DNA from: Betaproteobacteria bacterium
GTDB lineage: Bacteria > Pseudomonadota > Gammaproteobacteria > Burkholderiales > Casimicrobiaceae
DNA length: 17,896 nucleotides
NCBI GenBank assembly: GCA_005889025.1
Contig: VBCZ01000168.1
Location: 1 to 17,896 of the forward strand
Reading direction: 5' to 3'
How positions within the stretch are numbered: position 1 is the first letter of the stretch; the number at the start of each line of letters is the position of its first letter. Under the pieces are notes generated by a model. It ran no database searches. It was not told the origin of the DNA and saw only the letters and a program-made list of their open reading frames with translations. Both the position numbers and the translations under genes were made by a program. Shown piece by piece: positions 17,871 to 17,896 of this stretch.

Positions 17871-17896
17871 ATGGTGGCAGCGACCAACCGTTTTCC
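17871..17896 (+). CDS. Possible start of a further gene, 3' partial
   Basis: AGGGGAG (17858-17864) precedes ATG 17871 at good spacing, and the frame MVAATNRF is open to the window edge. Too short to identify. Confidence 0.35.

Larger units (their letters stand above)
1..17896 (+). mobile_element. Integron gene-cassette array (internal/distal segment, no integrase)
   Basis: About 30 related attC-type elements separate short, mostly single-gene units along the whole window. Genes lie almost always on the + strand, immediately upstream of their attC, as in integrons. Most attC are about 84 bp and share R'' (RYYYAAC), R' (GTTRRRY) and a strongly paired centre, which is typical of species-specific attC families of sedentary chromosomal integrons. 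No tyrosine recombinase or attI is seen. By the usual polarity these would lie left of position 1. Cassettes are presumably transcribed poorly this far from a Pc promoter unless they carry their own promoter, as the toxin-antitoxin cassette appears to. Confidence 0.95.

Overview
The window is an internal-to-distal stretch of a large integron cassette array of the sedentary chromosomal type (a superintegron). Short genes, nearly all on the + strand, alternate with about 30 copies of an imperfectly palindromic element that is usually 84 bp. It begins RYYYAAC (mostly GCCTAAC), carries inner arms related to CTCAACCCGGACGC and GCGCCGGTTAGC, and ends GTTRRRY (mostly GTTAGGC). That is the layout of an attC recombination site. 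No integrase gene, attI site, rRNA or tRNA gene is visible. Because each gene precedes its attC on the + strand, the integrase should lie to the left. The moderately high GC, a uniform attC family and the gene families present suggest a proteobacterium, perhaps a gammaproteobacterium such as a Xanthomonadales relative. The taxon is an inference only.

Left part (1-7.6 kb). Most attC sites are intact. Cassettes encode small membrane proteins, a GFA-family pseudogene broken by a 17-bp tandem duplication, an IS3-type transposase remnant, a secreted metallo-beta-lactamase-fold hydrolase carrying a different, 63-bp attC, an ABM-domain lipoprotein, a truncated BrnT toxin with an intact BrnA antitoxin, a reverse-strand DUF1428 gene, an intact ribbon-helix-helix/RelE toxin-antitoxin pair, and a GNAT acetyltransferase.

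Middle and right part (7.6-17.9 kb). attC sites become progressively degenerate, half-deleted or missing, and many genes are broken: a HAD-phosphatase tail, a frameshifted secreted protein, a frameshifted YfcE-like phosphoesterase, a CcdC-like membrane protein with an in-frame stop, a frameshifted PAP2 phosphatase, and a frameshifted conserved protein. Intact genes include SRPBCC, NTF2-like, two VOC, ABM and DUF2277 proteins, a dual-specificity-like phosphatase, an aminoglycoside 6'-N-acetyltransferase-like protein, an APH-like kinase lacking its catalytic Asp, and a second GFA protein.

The genes do not form a pathway. They are single-gene mobile units biased toward small-molecule modification, stress or detoxification enzymes, envelope proteins and toxin-antitoxin stabilisers. 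The most notable patterns are the left-to-right decay of the attC sites, the repeated use of the attC R'' core as the stop codon of the cassette gene (with that stop preserved where the core has mutated), and two antibiotic-modification-type genes in an environmental-looking array.
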